Assembly (NCBI GenBank): GCA_944386195.1
Contig: CALXAD010000005.1
Coordinates: forward strand, 1 to 64,000
DNA: 64,000 bases
From: an uncultured Clostridia bacterium
GTDB lineage: Bacteria; Bacillota; Clostridia; TANB77; CAG-508
Reading direction: 5' to 3'
Shown here: positions 19,923-29,119 of the stretch, in pieces
Layout: every line of letters begins with the position of its first letter
How positions within the stretch are numbered: position 1 is the first letter of the stretch
The notes under the pieces: generated by a model
What the model saw: the letters and a program-made list of their open reading frames with translations, nothing else
Told to the model about the DNA's origin: nothing
Databases searched by the model: none
Program-made: the position numbers and the translations under genes

Positions 19923-20483
19923 ATGCTAGAAAATATAAAAAAAGTTACAAATAATATTCCATTTAGTATACAAAATTCATTAATGTACATTATAACAGCT
20001 TTTTTCATTGCTATTGCTTCTCAAGTTTCTATTCCTTTACCTAATGGAGTTCCACTAACTTTACAGACATTTACAATTGCTATGATTGGATTTTGTTTTT
20101 CCACAAATAAAGGCATTAAATCTATTTTAACTTACTTATTGTTAGGAGTATTAGGCTTTCCGCTATTTGCTTCTGGTAAAAGTGGTTTTGGAACTTTATT
20201 TGGATTAACTGGAGGATTTATTTTAGGTTTTATTTTGCTTGTATTATTTTGCTCAAAAACTAAAAAAATTAACAGCTTTTCTTTAAAAGTTTTATTTTCC
20301 TTTATAGGATTAATAAGCTGTCATTTTCTTGGTGTCTTACAATATAGTATTATAACTGGAATTAATTTTTATCAAGCATTTTTATTAGTTTCTCTACCTT
20401 TTTTATTAAAAGATAGTTTATCTATTATATTAGCATTAATAATTTATCAAAAAATTTTAAAACAAAAAAATAGCTATAACTAA
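19923..20483 (+). CDS. bioY: Biotin ECF transporter substrate-binding component BioY
   Basis: The protein has 186 residues and about six membrane helices. The family landmarks are present: SIPLPNGVPLTLQTFTI, LLGVLGFPLFASGKSG and FGLTGGFILGF. BioY is the membrane S component that binds biotin and works with the shared ECF T and A1/A2 subunits, which are not in the window. The ATG at 19923 follows AAGGAGG with normal spacing; an in-frame extension upstream lies in the leader and is not translated. It is a single-gene unit, divergent from the Ig-repeat protein. Confidence 0.9.
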   Translation: MLENIKKVTNNIPFSIQNSLMYIITAFFIAIASQVSIPLPNGVPLTLQTFTIAMIGFCFSTNKGIKSILTYLLLGVLGFPLFASGKSGFGTLFGLTGGFILGFILLVLFCSKTKKINSFSLKVLFSFIGLISCHFLGVLQYSIITGINFYQAFLLVSLPFLLKDSLSIILALIIYQKILKQKNSYN

Positions 20484-20540
20484 TTTTAAAAAGCTAGTTG
20501 CATTAAAATTGCATTAAATTAGTTAATTTACTCAAAATAA

Positions 20541-20580
20541 AAATAGCTGTAATCCTTATATTTCAAAGATTACAGCTATT
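20541..20580 (-). terminator. Terminator of the rpsF-ssb-rpsR operon
   Basis: AAATAGCTGTAATC (20541-20554) pairs with GATTACAGCTATT (20568-20580); in minus-strand reading the hairpin is followed by TTTTTATTTT. It lies just after the rpsR stop. Confidence 0.85.
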
Positions 20581-20593
20581 AATATACAAAGTA

Positions 20594-20872
20594 TTAATTT
20601 TGTGTATATGGTAATATAGCAATGTGTCTTGCTCTTTTAACTGCTTTTGTTATATCTCTTTGATGTTTACTGCAAGCACCTGTTGTTCTTCTTGGTAAGA
20701 TTTTACCTTTATCATTAACAAATTTTTTTAATTGCTCTGGATTTTTATAATCTAAAACAAAGTTTTTATCACTGCATAATAAACATACTTTTTTTCTTTG
20801 TTTTCTGAATCTTGGATTATAATCATCATCATAATTTTTATTATTTTTCTTATTTTGTTTTTTATCTGCCAT
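20594..20872 (-). CDS. rpsR: 30S ribosomal protein S18
   Basis: The 92-residue protein has a lysine/asparagine-rich extension of about 20 residues before the conserved core ([55 protein letters not shown]). S18 pairs with S6 on the small subunit platform. Two cysteines in CLLC suggest a residual zinc site. It is the last gene of the rpsF-ssb-rpsR operon, 24 bases after ssb. Confidence 0.97.
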   Translation of the reverse strand: MADKKQNKKNNKNYDDDYNPRFRKQRKKVCLLCSDKNFVLDYKNPEQLKKFVNDKGKILPRRTTGACSKHQRDITKAVKRARHIAILPYTQN

Positions 20873-20896
20873 TTTATTATTCCCCCCTAACTTCTA

Positions 20897-21328
20897 TTAG
20901 AATGGTAAGTCATCATTTGAAGACATTTCAAAATCAGAACCCATACTTCCTGGTTGTGCATTTCCAAATGCGTTTTCAAAATTTGTATTACTAGTAGAAT
21001 CTGTATCTCTTCTACTATCAGCAAAATATGCTTCTTCTGCAACAACTTCTGTTACATAATGTTTTACACCTTGGTCATCATCCCATGTTCTTGTTTGAAT
21101 TCTTCCTACGATACCTACTTGTTGACCTTTTTTAAAGTATTTACTACAAAATTCACCTAGTTTACTCCAAGCTACAATATTAATAAAATCTGCTTGTCTT
21201 TCTTCTCCTTGTCTAACAAATCTTCTATTTACTGCTAAGGTAAAAGAAGCAACTAGTGTGTTATTTGTTTGAGTATATCTTACTTCTGGGTCTCTTGTTA
21301 ATCTTCCCATTAAAATTACTTTATTCAT
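20897..21328 (-). CDS. ssb: Single-stranded DNA-binding protein
   Basis: The 143-residue protein has the OB fold (MNKVILMGRLTRDPEVRYT, FINIVAWSKLGEFCSKYFKKGQQVGIVGRI) and ends with the acidic tip DDLPF that recruits repair and replication partners. Its place between rpsF and rpsR is the standard arrangement in Firmicutes. Confidence 0.97.
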   Translation of the reverse strand: MNKVILMGRLTRDPEVRYTQTNNTLVASFTLAVNRRFVRQGEERQADFINIVAWSKLGEFCSKYFKKGQQVGIVGRIQTRTWDDDQGVKHYVTEVVAEEAYFADSRRDTDSTSNTNFENAFGNAQPGSMGSDFEMSSNDDLPF

Positions 21329-21365
21329 TATTTATCACCTTTCCTACTTTAATAGGCCCCTGTTT

Positions 21366-21650
21366 TTATTTTTCTTTTTTTACAACAATGTGTTTTAAAA
21401 TTTCATCTGTTATTCTATAAACTCTTTCAAGTTCTGCAATTGAAGCTGGTTTTGCTTCAAAATTAAATAATATGTAAGTTGCTTCGTTGAATTTTTTAAT
21501 AGGATATGCTAATTTTCTTTTTCCCATATTTTCAACTGATTCTAACTTACCATTTTCATTAATTAATCCTGTAAATTTTTCTTCTAAAGCTTTTAAACCT
21601 TCTTCATTTACTTCTGGATTAACAATGATAATACTTTCGTATTTGTTCAT
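21366..21650 (-). CDS. rpsF: 30S ribosomal protein S6
   Basis: The 94-residue protein MNKYESIIIVNPEVNEE.. has the conserved MGKRKLAYPIKKFNEATYILFNF core. S6 forms a pair with S18 on the small subunit. The start at 21650 is eight bases after GGGAGG; an in-frame GTG at 21659 lies inside that site and is rejected. It is the first gene of the operon with ssb and rpsR. Confidence 0.97.
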   Translation of the reverse strand: MNKYESIIIVNPEVNEEGLKALEEKFTGLINENGKLESVENMGKRKLAYPIKKFNEATYILFNFEAKPASIAELERVYRITDEILKHIVVKKEK

Positions 21651-21737
21651 CGTCTTCACCTCCCTTTGGATTTATAACCTGCCTTTTTAAGCAAGTAGAG
21701 AATTGAAAATTTAATCTATCTTTTTCAAAACATAGCT

Positions 21738-21766
21738 ATTTTATCACATTTTTAAGCTAATTGCAA
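21738..21766 (-). promoter_or_regulatory. Promoter of the rpsF-ssb-rpsR operon
   Basis: In minus-strand reading TTGCAA (21766-21761) and TAAAAT (21743-21738) are 17 bases apart, about 80 bases upstream of the rpsF start. The resulting leader of about 80 bases could hold S6:S18 autoregulation, but I see no clear motif for it. Confidence 0.65.
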
Positions 21767-21823
21767 GCTTTTTTTGTAATTTAAATTATCTGCCTTCTTA
21801 CTTTATCTTAAAAAGCAATTGTG

Positions 21824-21862
21824 ACGACAAAAATGTCGTTCTATTTTATATACCGGTATAAT
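21824..21862 (+). promoter_or_regulatory. Promoter with two palindromes before the 21912 HTH gene
   Basis: ACGACA-4-TGTCGT (21824-21839) and the palindrome TATACCGGTATA (21849-21860) lie side by side. The -10 TATAAT is at 21857-21862, and the -35 position 17 bases upstream falls on the right arm of the first repeat. This arrangement is what an autorepressing HTH protein would need. Confidence 0.55.
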
Positions 21863-21911
21863 ATAATTTATTTAATTTTAAGATATTCAATATCAGTCTG
21901 GAGGAAGAATT

Positions 21912-22100
21912 ATGATAAAACAATATCGTTTAAAACATAAATTATCACAAGAAGAATTAGCTGAAGAAATTGGTATTAGTACTAGACATTTACAAAGATT
22001 AGAACATAATGAAGAAAATACTAGGGTTTCTACTTTTAAGAAAATTGTTAAAAGTTTATCCATTCCAGATGATGAAATAGTAAAATTTATAAAAAAATAA
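21912..22100 (+). CDS. Small XRE-family DNA-binding protein
   Basis: The protein has 62 residues or fewer and is almost entirely a Cro/CI helix-turn-helix: MIKQYRLKHKLSQEELAEEI, then GISTRHLQRLEHNEENTRV. GGAGGAAGAATT precedes the ATG. The gene stands alone, divergent from rpsF and convergent with the P-ATPase gene. Palindromes sit in its promoter, so autorepression is likely. Targets beyond itself are unknown. Confidence 0.85.
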   Translation: MIKQYRLKHKLSQEELAEEIGISTRHLQRLEHNEENTRVSTFKKIVKSLSIPDDEIVKFIKK

Positions 22101-22137
22101 AAGAAGTTTTATTCTAAAAATAAAACCCCTTTATATT

Positions 22138-24738
22138 TTATACTTTTTGTTTTTCCTTATATATAATTTTATCAAATTTAGTTTCATTTATTTTCTTTTG
22201 TAATTCCACAATAGGAATTGGCATAAATGATATAAATAAAGTAATCAGCCATTGTATCTTATTTAATGGTACTAAACTAAATATATTAGCAAACGTTGGA
22301 ACTATGACTACAATTGTTTGTATAAATACTCCTAAAATAAAACTTCCTATTAAAAATTTATTTTCAAAAATTCCTACTTTAAATATTGATTTTTCACTTT
22401 TTATATTAAAACTGTGAACAAGTTCTAACATTCCTAAAGAAACAAATGCCATTGTCCTTGCAACTTCTAGTCCATAATACTTATTTCCTATACTGAATGC
22501 TATTAATGTTAGCATTCCAATCATTGTTCCTTCTACTATGATTTTATTCCATAATCCATCTGCAAATAGTCCTTTTTTCTTATCAACTGGCATTCTATTC
22601 ATTATATTTTTCTCAGGTGGCTCTAAACCTAAAGCTATTGCTGGTAAAGAATCTGTTACTAAATTAATCCATAATAATTGAATTGCAAGTAATGGTGATT
22701 TTAATCCTAGAACTAATCCCATAAATATTGTTACTATTTCCCCTATATTTGTTGCAATCAAAAAGTGAATTGCTTTTTTTATATTATCATATATATTTCT
22801 TCCTTGTTTTACAGCTTTTACGATTGTTACAAAATTATCATCAGCAAGTATCATATCTGATGCACTTTTAGCTACATCTGTTCCGTTTTTCCCCATTGCT
22901 ATTCCTATGTCTGCATTTTTTAATGCTGGACTATCATTTACTCCGTCTCCTGTCATTGCAACAACAGCTCCTGTACTTTGCCATGCTTTAACAATTCTAA
23001 CCTTATGCTCTGGAGTTACTCTTGCAAATACTGAATAATCCTTTATTTTCTTTTCTAATTCATCTTGAGTAATATTGTCTAATTCTTTTCCCGTCATTGC
23101 CTTATCTGTTGGTCCTAAAATATCCAATTCTTTTGCAATTGCTTTTGCAGTTAATATATGGTCTCCTGTTATCATCACAGTCTTTATCCCTGCTCTTTTA
23201 CATGTTCTTACTGCTTCTTTTACCCCTTCCCTTGGTGGGTCTATCATTCCTATTAACCCTACAAAATTCAAACTATTTTCTATTCTTTCTAAATCTCTTC
23301 CTTTAGGAAGTGTAGCTATCTTCTTATATGCAACTGCAATTACTCTTAAAGCTTTTTTAGCCATTTTCTCGTTTTGTCTCTCTATTCTCTGCTTTTCTCC
23401 AATTGTTACATTACATTTATTTAATAAAACATCAGGTGCTCCTTTAGTAATAACCAAATATCCATTATTTTCTTTATGTATTGTTGTCATCATTTTTCTA
23501 TTAGAGTCAAATGGTAGTTCCTCTACTCTTGGCATTTTTTTATATAAATCTAATTTATTATAATTCATATCAATAGCTTTTTGCACCAAAGCTATTTCAG
23601 TAGGTTCTCCTCTTATTTTAATTTCACCTTTTTCATATGTTATATCACAGTCTGTACACATAGCTGAAAGTTTAGTTGCTAACTCTTTATCTTTAGCATT
23701 TATCTCTACAACCGTCATTTGATTTTTTGTAAGTGTTCCTGTTTTATCTGAACATATTACTTTACTACTTCCTAAAGTTTCTACTGCTGGTAATTTTCTA
23801 ATAATACTATTATTTTTAGCCATTTTAGTTACTCCAATTGATAAAACTATTGTTACAATAGCCGGTAACCCTTCTGGAATTGCTGCAACAGCTAAGCCAA
23901 CAGATGTCATAAACATTTCAATAGGGTCTATATTTTTTACCATACCTATAATAAATATTATTACACATATAGCTAAACATACTATTCCTAAAGTTTTTCC
24001 AACTTGTCCTAATTTTCTTTGTATTGGTGTTTCTGGAGATTCATTTTCTATTATCATATTAGCAATCTTTCCTACTTTTGTATTCATCCCTGTCTCAGTT
24101 ACAACTGCTTTTCCATGTCCATTCACTACTATACTTGCCATAAATCCCATATTAAGCATATCTCCTAAAGATACATCATTTTTAGCTATCATATTAGCAT
24201 CTTTTAGTACTGGTTCTGTTTCTCCTGTTAAACTTGATTCTTCTATTTTTAAATTATGACTTTCTAATAGTCTACAGTCTGCTGGTACATAATTTCCTGC
24301 TTCTAAAATAATAATATCTCCCGGAACTATTTCTTCTGCATTTATTTCTTTAGTTATTCCTTCTCTTATAACTTTAGCTTTTAAAGGTGTCATCTCTTGT
24401 AAGGCTTCAATTGATTTTTCAGCTTTTGCCTCTTGCACAACCCCCATAAGTGCATTTAATATTACAATTGCAATTATAATTATTGAATCTATATAATCAT
24501 TTACTCCCTGAAAATAGGATATTCCAGCCGACACAATTGATGCAATTATTAAAATAATTATCATAAAATCATTAAATTGTTTTAAAAATTTTACTAATAA
24601 ATTTTCTTTAGGTTTGTCATCTAATTTATTTTTTCCATATTTATTTCGTCTAAAAACCACCTCTTCCTCATTTAATCCATTCTTAGGATTCGTCTTAAGT
24701 TTTTTTATAACCTCTTCTTTTCTTAAAGTTTCCCACAT
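22138..24738 (-). CDS. Calcium-type P-type ATPase
   Basis: The 866-residue P2-type cation pump has all the catalytic parts: the TGET actuator loop, the phosphorylation site DKTGTLT, KGAPD in the nucleotide domain, TGDGVNDSPALK, and about ten membrane helices. PEGLPA in helix 4 and the NLVTDSLPA region in helix 6 fit calcium (SERCA/PMR1-like) selectivity. It would export Ca2+ at the expense of ATP from the plasma membrane. The length matches bacterial members such as YloB. It is a single gene with a palindromic repeat about 35 bases before its start. Confidence 0.92.
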   Translation of the reverse strand: MWETLRKEEVIKKLKTNPKNGLNEEEVVFRRNKYGKNKLDDKPKENLLVKFLKQFNDFMIIILIIASIVSAGISYFQGVNDYIDSIIIIAIVILNALMGVVQEAKAEKSIEALQEMTPLKAKVIREGITKEINAEEIVPGDIIILEAGNYVPADCRLLESHNLKIEESSLTGETEPVLKDANMIAKNDVSLGDMLNMGFMASIVVNGHGKAVVTETGMNTKVGKIANMIIENESPETPIQRKLGQVGKTLGIVCLAICVIIFIIGMVKNIDPIEMFMTSVGLAVAAIPEGLPAIVTIVLSIGVTKMAKNNSIIRKLPAVETLGSSKVICSDKTGTLTKNQMTVVEINAKDKELATKLSAMCTDCDITYEKGEIKIRGEPTEIALVQKAIDMNYNKLDLYKKMPRVEELPFDSNRKMMTTIHKENNGYLVITKGAPDVLLNKCNVTIGEKQRIERQNEKMAKKALRVIAVAYKKIATLPKGRDLERIENSLNFVGLIGMIDPPREGVKEAVRTCKRAGIKTVMITGDHILTAKAIAKELDILGPTDKAMTGKELDNITQDELEKKIKDYSVFARVTPEHKVRIVKAWQSTGAVVAMTGDGVNDSPALKNADIGIAMGKNGTDVAKSASDMILADDNFVTIVKAVKQGRNIYDNIKKAIHFLIATNIGEIVTIFMGLVLGLKSPLLAIQLLWINLVTDSLPAIALGLEPPEKNIMNRMPVDKKKGLFADGLWNKIIVEGTMIGMLTLIAFSIGNKYYGLEVARTMAFVSLGMLELVHSFNIKSEKSIFKVGIFENKFLIGSFILGVFIQTIVVIVPTFANIFSLVPLNKIQWLITLFISFMPIPIVELQKKINETKFDKIIYKEKQKV

Positions 24739-25113
24739 AAATACCCTCCTTTGTTTAGCTCAGTTTAGTCCAGTTGGGGACGTTTCTTTTTGGACATTTT
24801 GTCCATTCTGGGACACATCCCTAATCTTCATTTACTCCTTATATATTTATGCAAGACTCTTTATTTTTATTACTATTTTTATTTATCATACTGTATTTAT
24901 TTTTTCATTATTTATTTAAATTTTCTTGCCTTAGTACTATCATTGTAATATATATTGAGATTAGTAAAAATATTCTAAAAGTTAATTATTTATATTTTCT
25001 TCTTTTCTACCTAACTCATGGTTTATAAATTCAGAAATTTTACTTATATTTCTTGGTATTTTTAAAAGTTTAATATAGAAAATATAAAAATTGAGACAAA
25101 AAAGGTCCGTCCC
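24739..25113. other. 375-base gene-free region between the P-ATPase and smc genes
   Basis: Apart from one copy of each of two dispersed palindromic repeats (24773-24820 and 25088-25128, the second running into the smc end), it is AT-rich sequence with no credible reading frame or RNA gene. The P-ATPase ribosome site (AGGAGG type) occupies the first 15 bases. Confidence 0.6.
24773..24820 (+). repeat. Dispersed palindromic repeat, family S, copy 1
   Basis: It shares the pattern GGGGACGTTTCT, then a palindrome TGGACATTTTGTCCA, then GGGACACATCC with copies at 54658-54705 (same orientation) and 56345-56390 (opposite orientation, more diverged). It lies just upstream of a minus-strand gene start, like copy 2. 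Confidence 0.75.
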
Positions 25114-25128
25114 CTATTGTCTCAATTT
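25088..25128. repeat. Dispersed palindromic repeat, family R, copy 1 (smc end)
   Basis: Arms AAATTGAGACAA (25088-25099) and TTGTCTCAATTT (25117-25128) enclose the core AAAAGGTCCGTCCCC. The last smc codons and its TAG stop lie inside the element. In the direction of smc transcription the right stem is followed by TTTTTAT, so this copy may also terminate transcription. Confidence 0.85.
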
Positions 25129-28100
25129 CATTGATAATAATTTTGATATTCCACTTTCTTCCATTGTTACTCCATATACTGTATCTGCCGCTTCCATTGT
25201 TCCTTTTCTATGTGTGATTACTAAAAACTGAGTATCTTTTGAAAACTTCTTTAGATAATCTGCAAATCTATATACATTTACATCATCTAAAGCTGCTTCT
25301 ATTTCATCTAATACACAAAATGGAGCTGGATTTATTTTTAATATTGCAAATAATAAAGCTATTGCAGTAAAAGCTCTTTCTCCTCCTGATAGAAGCATCA
25401 TATTTTGTAATTTTTTTCCTGGTGGTTGAACATTAATATCAATTCCACATTCTAAAATGTTATTTTCATCTTCTAATTTAAGATTAGCATTTCCCCCACC
25501 AAACAATTCTCTAAATACTTCTTGGAAATTTTTATTTATTAAATCAAATTGTGTTTTAAATTGTTCTTTCATTGTTTGTGTCATATCTGCAATTATTTTT
25601 CTTAATTTAGACATTGTATTTTCCAAATCAACTCTTTGTTCACACATAAAGTCATATCTTTCTTTCATATTTTTGTATTCTTCTATTGCGTCTACATTTA
25701 CACTTCCTAATTCTCTTAGTTCTTTCCTTAAGTTATTTACTCTTTTTTGAGTTTCTTGAACATTTTCTGGCTTTTTATAATCTGTAACATTATTAGGCGT
25801 AAGCTCATATTCATCCCACATTTTATTAATAATGTTATTTATATCTTCTTCTATCTTTTCTTTTTTAGAATCTATTTTAACCAATTGAGATTTTAAATCT
25901 TCAATTATTTTAAATTTAGATGTTATCTCTTCTTCTTGTTTTGATAATTTTTCGTTTTTTTCTATCCTATCTTGTTTAAGTTGTTCTATTTTACTTCCAC
26001 TTGTTTTAACTTCCTCTTTAATTGATTCTATTTTTTCTTTAGTTTCTTCTATTGAATTTTCTAATGAAATATTATCTTGTTTTATCTGTTCTATTTGAAC
26101 TTGTTTATTATTAATACTTTTATTTGCATTTTCTATTTCATTTTTTATTCTTTCTTGTATTTCATCTAATGATGTTTCACTTTCATCAAAAGAATTTACT
26201 GATATTTTTAAATTTGTTATATCAAAATTTAAATCATCTACATATTTTTGAGTATCTTTATTTAAATCTGAAGAATCTTGAATTACTTTAGCTAATTTTT
26301 CTATTTCTTCTGATAAATCTTCTATTTCTTTTTGTATATTTTCTTTACTAGAAATTGCCTGATTCTTTTCTTCTGATATTTTTTCTTGTTCTTCTTTTAA
26401 TTTGCTTATTCTATTTTGTATTCTAGCTATATTTTCTTCTTTTGCTAATACTTTTTGTTTTTCTGTTGCGTATGTAATATCTATTTTCTGTAATTCTCCT
26501 TCTAATTCTTTTGATTTTTCAAAAATATCTTTTATAGAATTTTCATACTCTTCTTTTTCTTTTGATATTTTTTCTATTTTTTCTTTTAATTCATTTACTT
26601 GTTTTTGTAATTTTTCTATTTCTCTTCCTCTTCCTAAAATATTTACTGTCTTTTTAGTTACAGAACCTCCAGTAATTGCTCCTGATGGATTTATTATATC
26701 TCCTTCTACAGTAATAATCCTAAAAGAATAATTATTTTGCCTAGCCACTTTAATAGCTGTATCCATATTATCCACAATTACAGTTCTTCCAAGTAAATTA
26801 GTTACAATTTGTTCATATTTTTTACTATATTTAATTAAATCAGATGCTATACCAATTACTCCTGGTTCTTTTCCTTTTATTTTATCTAATTTTTTTCCAT
26901 GAACAGATGTAATTGGTAAAAATGATGCTCTTCCTAAATTATTTTTTCTTAAATGTTCTACTAATCTTTTTGCATCTTCTTCTGTATCTGTTACGATATT
27001 TTGCAAACTTGCTCCTAAGCACATTTCTATTGCTGTTTGATATTCTTCTGGTACTTCGATTATATTTGCTAAAACTCCATGCATACCCTTTCCTAAATCT
27101 TTTATGTTTTCACAATCTTTTAATAATGATTTTACACTTTTAATATATCCTTCTTTTTCTTTTTCTGTTTCTATTAAAAATTTAAGTCTAGCTTCTTTTA
27201 CTCTTAATTCACTTTGATATGCATTTATACTTCTTTCAAAGTTTTCTATTTTATTTTGTGCTTCTTCTTTTTTTATTTTTATTTCTTCTTGTTCTTTTAA
27301 TATTTTATTTCTTTCATTTTCTATTTCGTAAAAACTTTTATCTATTTCTTCTTTTTCAAATCTTGTTCCATCTAATTCTGAGATATTAGATTGAATTTCA
27401 CTTTGAATCTGTTTTTGTCTTTTCTCAAAGTTTTCAAAATTAATTTCTTGTTCATGAACTTTTCCTTGTAATTCATATCTTTTATCTGTATCTTCTTCTA
27501 CTTTTTTCTTATATCCCTCTATTTCTAATTCTTTACTTGATAATTTTTCTGTTATTTTTCTTAATTCTTCCTGCTTTTCTTCTAATTGCTTTTGAAATTT
27601 TTCTTTATTTTCTTTTAAGTTTTCTTTCTTTTGCTTTTTTTGTTCTATTTCTTCTTCAAGTTCTTTTAATTTTTCTTTAAGTTCTTCTATTTCTTTTTGG
27701 TATCTTTTTGCATTTTCTTTATTATTTTCTATCCTTGTTTGTCCTACACTTATATCTGAATTTAACATCTCTATTTCTTTTTGACTTTCAAAACCTATAT
27801 TTGAAATTTCTTCTATTTGAGAAGTTATTTTGTCTATCTCTTCTTTTAGAGCTTCTTTTAAAGATTTTATTCTATTTAAATTTTCTTCTTCATCTTCACA
27901 TTGAGTTTTGTAAATTTCTTCATCATTTACTATATCTTCTAAATCCTTTTTATATTTTTCTATATTATAGATAAATAAACCTATCTCAACATTTTTTAAT
28001 TCTTCTCTTAAATTTAGATATTTTTTAGCTTTTTCAGCACTTTGTTTTAATGGCTCTATATTTGATTCTATTTCTGATAAAATATCATTAATTCTAAGCA

Positions 28101-28662
28101 AATTTAGTTTTGTACGCTCTAATTTTTTTTCAGATTCTTCTTTTCTTGTTCTATATTTTACAATTCCTGCTGCTTCTTCAAAAATATTCCTTCTATCTTC
28201 TGATTTATTACTTAAAATCTCATCTATTTTTCCTTGTCCTATAATTGAATAACCGTCTTTTCCAATACCTGTATCCATAAATAGTTCTAATACATCTTTT
28301 AATCTGCATGGCACTTTATTTATAAAATATCCTGTTTCACCGCTTCTATATAATTTTCTTGTAATTGTAACTTCTGTATATTCAATAGGTAAACTACCAT
28401 CAGAATTATCAAACACTAGTGAACCTTCTGCAAATCCTAAAGACTTTCTATTTTGTGTTCCTGCAAAAATAATATCTAATGATTTACTTCCTCTTAATGA
28501 TTTTATACTTTGCTCACCTAAAATCCATCTAATACTATCTGATATATTACTTTTTCCTGAACCATTTGGTCCAATTACTGCTGTGATACCTGGCATAAAT
28601 TCTAAAACTGTTTTATCTGCAAAAGATTTGAACCCTTGTAATTCTAGTCTTTTTAAATACAT
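25114..28662 (-). CDS. smc: Chromosome condensation protein SMC
   Basis: The 1182-residue protein has the normal SMC length and layout: an N-terminal ATPase half with Walker A GPNGSGKS (31-38), a coiled coil, a hinge (about 500-670, with GVLANIIEVPEEYQTAIEMCLG and GAITGGSV), a second coiled coil, and a C-terminal half with the signature LLSGGERAF and Walker B FCVLDEIEAALDD. With ScpA and ScpB it organises and separates chromosomes. Its last residues and stop come from a dispersed palindromic repeat. The usual neighbour rnc is not adjacent here; it lies at 63227-63901. Confidence 0.97.
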   Translation of the reverse strand: MYLKRLELQGFKSFADKTVLEFMPGITAVIGPNGSGKSNISDSIRWILGEQSIKSLRGSKSLDIIFAGTQNRKSLGFAEGSLVFDNSDGSLPIEYTEVTITRKLYRSGETGYFINKVPCRLKDVLELFMDTGIGKDGYSIIGQGKIDEILSNKSEDRRNIFEEAAGIVKYRTRKEESEKKLERTKLNLLRINDILSEIESNIEPLKQSAEKAKKYLNLREELKNVEIGLFIYNIEKYKKDLEDIVNDEEIYKTQCEDEEENLNRIKSLKEALKEEIDKITSQIEEISNIGFESQKEIEMLNSDISVGQTRIENNKENAKRYQKEIEELKEKLKELEEEIEQKKQKKENLKENKEKFQKQLEEKQEELRKITEKLSSKELEIEGYKKKVEEDTDKRYELQGKVHEQEINFENFEKRQKQIQSEIQSNISELDGTRFEKEEIDKSFYEIENERNKILKEQEEIKIKKEEAQNKIENFERSINAYQSELRVKEARLKFLIETEKEKEGYIKSVKSLLKDCENIKDLGKGMHGVLANIIEVPEEYQTAIEMCLGASLQNIVTDTEEDAKRLVEHLRKNNLGRASFLPITSVHGKKLDKIKGKEPGVIGIASDLIKYSKKYEQIVTNLLGRTVIVDNMDTAIKVARQNNYSFRIITVEGDIINPSGAITGGSVTKKTVNILGRGREIEKLQKQVNELKEKIEKISKEKEEYENSIKDIFEKSKELEGELQKIDITYATEKQKVLAKEENIARIQNRISKLKEEQEKISEEKNQAISSKENIQKEIEDLSEEIEKLAKVIQDSSDLNKDTQKYVDDLNFDITNLKISVNSFDESETSLDEIQERIKNEIENANKSINNKQVQIEQIKQDNISLENSIEETKEKIESIKEEVKTSGSKIEQLKQDRIEKNEKLSKQEEEITSKFKIIEDLKSQLVKIDSKKEKIEEDINNIINKMWDEYELTPNNVTDYKKPENVQETQKRVNNLRKELRELGSVNVDAIEEYKNMKERYDFMCEQRVDLENTMSKLRKIIADMTQTMKEQFKTQFDLINKNFQEVFRELFGGGNANLKLEDENNILECGIDINVQPPGKKLQNMMLLSGGERAFTAIALLFAILKINPAPFCVLDEIEAALDDVNVYRFADYLKKFSKDTQFLVITHRKGTMEAADTVYGVTMEESGISKLLSMKLRQ

Positions 28663-28718
28663 TTCTTATCACCTAGACCTAGTTTATACTATTTTTCTTT
28701 TTTTGTAAAGAATATTTT

Positions 28719-29063
28719 CTATAACTTTATTCTAGATATAGCTTTAGCTATATCATATATTAGTTTTCTTTTTTCTGAAGAACAATTTTCTAATAACTCA
28801 TCAAATTCTTTAAATAAATATACACTATTTTCTTTTTGCGTACCTGACAAAATTCTTTCTACTGGAACATCTAATATTGAGCAGATTTGCATTAATCTTT
28901 TTAAAGATATTTCTGAAACTCCTCTTTCCATTCTACTTAAAAATACTACTGATATATCTAATTTATCTGCTAATTTTGCTTGTGTTATATTTCTTTCTTT
29001 TCTTACTTCTCTTATCCTTTGTCCTATTACTTTATAATCAATTTTTGCTTTTAGTTCATCCAT
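28719..29063 (-). CDS. XRE-family transcriptional regulator
   Basis: The 114-residue protein has a helix-turn-helix at about residues 12-66 (IGQRIREVRKERNITQAKLA, LDISVVFLSRMERGVSEIS) followed by a short helical tail (EFDELLENCSSEKRKLIYDI) for dimerisation. The size and tail resemble SinR/SlrR-like regulators. Targets are unknown. It lies 56 bases upstream of smc on the same strand, so it may share a promoter with smc. Confidence 0.85.
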   Translation of the reverse strand: MDELKAKIDYKVIGQRIREVRKERNITQAKLADKLDISVVFLSRMERGVSEISLKRLMQICSILDVPVERILSGTQKENSVYLFKEFDELLENCSSEKRKLIYDIAKAISRIKL

Positions 29064-29119
29064 AAATTCCTCCTTTTAAAGTAAATTTATTGTTAGTTCT
29101 ATTTTATCTTTTACTTTCC

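Noticed and set aside
23075-23563. Plus-strand reading frame of 162 codons opposite the P-ATPase gene
   Set aside because: It lies wholly antisense to a well-conserved gene, has a hydrophobic composition expected from antisense AT-rich coding DNA, and no ribosome site.
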